NCBI RefSeq assembly: GCF_027853965.1
Contig: NZ_JAQGLB010000013.1
Coordinates: 1-64,000, forward strand
Source: Saccharopolyspora indica
Lineage (GTDB): Bacteria > Actinomycetota > Actinomycetes > Mycobacteriales > Pseudonocardiaceae
Direction of reading: 5' to 3'
DNA: 64,000 bases
The notes below the pieces were generated by a model that was not told where the DNA came from, ran no database searches, and saw nothing but the letters and a program-made list of their open reading frames with translations. This document shows, in pieces, positions 61,744 through 64,000 of the stretch. Position 1 is the first letter of the stretch; each line of letters opens with the position of its first letter. A program made the translations under genes and the position numbers.

Positions 61744-62507
61744 TTCTCTTTCCTCCACCTCGTGGGAATCGCCGTTGCGACGCGGCGAATCGGAACCCGG
61801 TTCCCACTGCCGACGAATTTTCTTCCGAACGATCGCGAATTGCGGACAACCGCGGGAACACGTTCCGGCACCGCACCCGCATTCGCGCGAGCGCGGGCCG
61901 GAACGCGTTGACCGCACCGGGTTTTCGATCCGGTGCGGGCGCGAATATCCAGTTCGCTGATCCCTCCTGCCCCCAGGGGGTTCGCCCGATCTTTCGGTAC
62001 CGCCATGTAAGCGCATCCGATGCCCGCCGTGGGGTGTTCGCGCTGTTCGACTCTGTGTCGAACAGCTGGCGGCCCTGTTCAAACTGCTCACGCTGAGGTA
62101 GGGCCCGCAATGCCGAACAGGGCGCGCACACCCCCGGTTCCCGGCACCGCCGCCCGGCCACGGCGAATTCACCTGACGTTCCCGCATTCCGCGCCGGACC
62201 GATGAATTCGGCGGCGACCTCCCGCCCTTTCACCGGCAACCGGTCCGCGGAAATCCGCCGAACGGTCTCGTTCGACCACCGCGCGACCCGTTCGAACGCA
62301 CCACCAATTCCGCCGGAAACGGCTTGTTCGAGTTGTTCGGCGTCCCCGAACGGCCGGTACCAGATGCGGGGATCCCGCCGGGCGGCAGCACTCAGCGGGC
62401 GGCGCATTCGCGGTCGCTAACATCTGCCCCGTGTTCAGCTGGTCAACTTCGCGCGCGGCGGCCCCGCGCCCTCCGCGTTCGAGGTCCACCGGTCCCGGAG
62501 TCGGCAG
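61744..62507. promoter_or_regulatory. Divergent regulatory region of the ESX locus
   Basis: A 764-bp gene-free stretch, less GC-rich than neighbours, between the first ESX gene and the divergent HTH-TM protein. It contains several dyads: 61912-61938 (CCGCACCGG/CCGGTGCGG, 9-base loop) and 62042-62066, and repeated GTTCGA/GAACAG half-sites to about 62350. No open frame has normal codon use. Confidence 0.6.
62042..62066. promoter_or_regulatory. 25-bp dyad, candidate regulator site
   Basis: GCTGTTCGAC-tctgt-GTCGAACAGC: perfect 10-bp arms and a 5-bp centre. Related half-sites (CCTGTTC and GAACAGG) follow at about 62074 and 62113. It lies about 300 bp upstream of the first ESX gene. Confidence 0.55.
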
Positions 62508-63410
62508 ATGAGCACCGACCCCGGCCACCACGACGACCTGCGGCCGTCCGGCATCGGCAGCGCCGCGGAGTTCATGCACGGGCTCCGCCGGATGCGCTCG
62601 GCGTCGGGCCTCACCTACCGGCAGCTGGAAGCCCGCGCGCGGGCGCGCGGGGACGTGCTGCCCTACAGCACGGTGGCCACCGCCCTCCGCCGCGATTCGC
62701 TCCCCCGCCGCGAGCTCACCGCGATGTTCGTCCGCGCGTGCGGAACAGCACCGGAGGAGGCCGCCGAGTGGCTGGCCTGCTACGACCGCCTCTCCGCAGC
62801 ACCCACCGCGGTCGCGCCCGCACCGGAGCCCGCCGCGGAGCCGGAAACCCCCGAGCCCGCGGCGATCCCGCCGGTCACGCGGCTCGGCAAGTTCCACCCG
62901 GTGACCGCGGTGGCGGCCCTGGTCGCGTGCGTGGGTTTCGCCGTCTTCCTGCTGGCGGGCCCGGACATGGTCCGCCCGCCCAACGTCAGCTGGTTCGCGA
63001 TCCGCACCCCGCACGACACCTGCCTGGACTTCACCACCAAGGACGAGCTGGGCAACCCGTTCGTCACCGAGCAGCCCTGCAAGAGCAACCCGCGCCCCGA
63101 CCAGCGGTTCGCGCTGGAGGAGCAGGAGCCCGGCGTGTTCCGCATCAAGGTCTACAACCCCGAGACCAACGGCAGCACGCGCTGCATGGACATCGGCGAG
63201 CGCTCGCAGCTGCGCCCGCAGGCGTGCGTCGAGAGCAGCATGACGCAGCTGTTCCAGCTCGAATCCGCCGCGGGCAAGTGGCGGATCCAGGACTTCCGCG
63301 GCGAGTGCTTCGCGCTGGTCTCCCCGCAACCGGGCCTGCCGCGCGAGGTCCGGCACAGCAGCTGCGCCGATCCCACCGACGACGACGTGTTCCACCTGGT
63401 CCCGGCATGA
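62508..63410 (+). CDS. HTH - transmembrane - ricin-like extracellular domain protein
   Basis: A 300-aa protein. Residues about 20-95 form an XRE-like HTH (EFMHGLRRMRSASGLTYRQLEARARARG...STVATALRRDSLPRRELTAMFVRACG), a Pro/Ala/Glu linker follows, one membrane helix lies at about 131-150, and the outer part has six cysteines and a repeated pattern resembling ricin-B/carbohydrate-binding modules (CLDF, RCMDI, ECFAL). It could sense an extracellular ligand and act through the inner HTH, like a one-component transmembrane regulator. It is divergent from the ESX operon. Confidence 0.75.
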   Translation: MSTDPGHHDDLRPSGIGSAAEFMHGLRRMRSASGLTYRQLEARARARGDVLPYSTVATALRRDSLPRRELTAMFVRACGTAPEEAAEWLACYDRLSAAPTAVAPAPEPAAEPETPEPAAIPPVTRLGKFHPVTAVAALVACVGFAVFLLAGPDMVRPPNVSWFAIRTPHDTCLDFTTKDELGNPFVTEQPCKSNPRPDQRFALEEQEPGVFRIKVYNPETNGSTRCMDIGERSQLRPQACVESSMTQLFQLESAAGKWRIQDFRGECFALVSPQPGLPREVRHSSCADPTDDDVFHLVPA

Positions 63411-64000
63411 TGAGCACCGCGACCTGGCCCGAGCAGTGGGCCCACACCTCCCGGCGCCGCCCGGCGATCCTCTTCGCCGCGCTGGTGACGCTGTTCCTGT
63501 TCGCCGCGGGCACCGCGATCCGCCACCACCTCACCGGCTGGCCGTCGGGCGCCCTCTACACCGCGATGTTCGGCCTGCTGTTCGCCGAACTCGCGTGGTT
63601 CATCGCGCTGACCCGGCTGCGGCCCCGCAAGTCCGGCGCGAAACCGCTGCGCCGCAAGGCGACCGGCGACGCGGCGATGGTGCTGGAGATGCCGTACTCC
63701 AAGGCCCAGTTCACCGGCTTCGCGCTGCTCGCGCTGACGGCCGCGGCGCCGTTCGCGGTGGGCATCATCGGCGCGATGGACAAGGACCGCCCGCAGGTGG
63801 ACCGGGCCGCGCTGATGGCCGTCGTCGCGCTGGTCCTGCTGTCGCTGCCGCTGGTCATGCTGCGCGGCAGCTTCGCGCTCGGCACCGTGCAGCTGTCCCC
63901 GTCGGGCATCTACCACCGCGGCTGGACGCACGAGTCGTTCCTGCCGTGGGACGGCGTCGCCGAGGTGCGCGCGGTGCCGCACGACGGCCCGGAGATCTGG
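63407..64000 (+). CDS. Membrane protein with PH-like cytoplasmic part (partial, cut by window end)
   Basis: An open frame from the ATG at 63407 runs to the end of the window without a stop (198 codons seen). It shows about four hydrophobic segments (AILFAALVTLFLFAAGTAI, ALYTAMFGLLFAELAWFIAL, FTGFALLALTAAAPFAVGII, ALMAVVALVLLSLPLVML) and then LSPSGIYHRGWTHESFLPWDGVAEVRAV, which looks like a bacterial PH-type (YdbS-like) start. It overlaps the previous stop (ATGA) and is translationally coupled to the HTH-TM protein. Codon use is normal for the genome. Function unknown. Confidence 0.75.
   Translation, partial: MMSTATWPEQWAHTSRRRPAILFAALVTLFLFAAGTAIRHHLTGWPSGALYTAMFGLLFAELAWFIALTRLRPRKSGAKPLRRKATGDAAMVLEMPYSKAQFTGFALLALTAAAPFAVGIIGAMDKDRPQVDRAALMAVVALVLLSLPLVMLRGSFALGTVQLSPSGIYHRGWTHESFLPWDGVAEVRAVPHDGPEIW

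Noticed and set aside
62042-62066. Possible SOS (LexA) box upstream of the ESX operon
   Set aside because: The dyad runs GTTCGA...TCGAAC with a 7-bp centre, whereas actinobacterial LexA boxes run GAAC-N4-GTTC.
61061-62407. A 448-codon minus-strand frame covering the ESX promoter region
   Set aside because: The first part (MRRPLSAAARRDPRIWYRPFG) looks protein-like, but codon third positions are much less GC-rich than in real genes here, and the frame then runs out of frame through two WXG-like genes.

Overview
The window is high-GC actinobacterial DNA: almost every codon ends in G or C, GTG starts are common, and genes often overlap by 1-4 bases. The type VII secretion locus (EccB, EccC, EccD, EccE, mycosin), the mycothiol-family DinB-like protein, the class I P450 cassettes and the AfsR-type regulator all fit Actinomycetota. 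Pseudonocardiaceae (Saccharopolyspora or Amycolatopsis relatives) is my best guess; that placement is inference from gene content and style. I see no rRNA, tRNA, CRISPR array, transposase or phage gene.

Left region (1-11.1 kb): an aldarate (galactarate/glucarate) catabolic island. It holds an L-talarate/galactarate dehydratase with an MFS aldarate permease on the minus strand. On the plus strand lie a tripartite TctCBA transporter and the set KdgD, 2-oxoglutarate-semialdehyde dehydrogenase and glucarate dehydratase, with a LysR regulator between them. Both dehydratases make 5-keto-4-deoxyglucarate, which KdgD and the dehydrogenase convert to 2-oxoglutarate. A shared partial palindrome at 3144-3161 and 7165-7182 may be the LysR operator.

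11.2-17.7 kb: a LexA-family repressor, a CorA transporter, a 0.69-kb gene-free stretch with two related long inverted-repeat elements, and a three-subunit molybdenum hydroxylase of the CO/xanthine dehydrogenase family. 17.7-30 kb: redox and detoxification genes. These are a DinB-like protein; a TetR/reductase pair divergent from an MFS-P450 pair; a TetR/SDR pair with a clear palindromic operator; a styrene-monooxygenase-like flavoprotein; a tautomerase-like protein; and a complete ferredoxin-reductase-P450 operon.

30-46.6 kb: mixed genes. They include a PAP2-lipid kinase fusion, a methyltransferase, a GNAT, an ArsR-SRPBCC pair, a haloacid dehalogenase divergent from a CGNR zinc-finger regulator with twin 21-bp palindromes between them, an AfsR-like regulator divergent from an MFS pump, a CocE/NonD-type hydrolase coupled to an ATP-grasp enzyme, and a NarL-type two-component system. 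Two very small single-helix membrane ORFs (29 and 28 aa) are also present.

46.6-61.7 kb: a complete type VII (ESX-like) secretion locus on the minus strand. In transcription order it has two WXG100-like proteins, a small helical protein, a 435-aa secreted-type protein, an EspC-like protein, a 607-aa protein with a glycine-rich repetitive tail, an LpqN-like protein, EccC, EccD, MycP, EccB, EccE and a 207-aa conserved-position protein. Two matching hairpins sit only in the EccC-EccD and MycP-EccB gaps. Divergent from it are an HTH-TM-ricin-like protein and a membrane protein cut by the window end. The most interesting material is the 607-aa T7SS protein, the ESX hairpin pair, the hydrolase/ATP-grasp pair, and the repeated palindromes scattered through the window.
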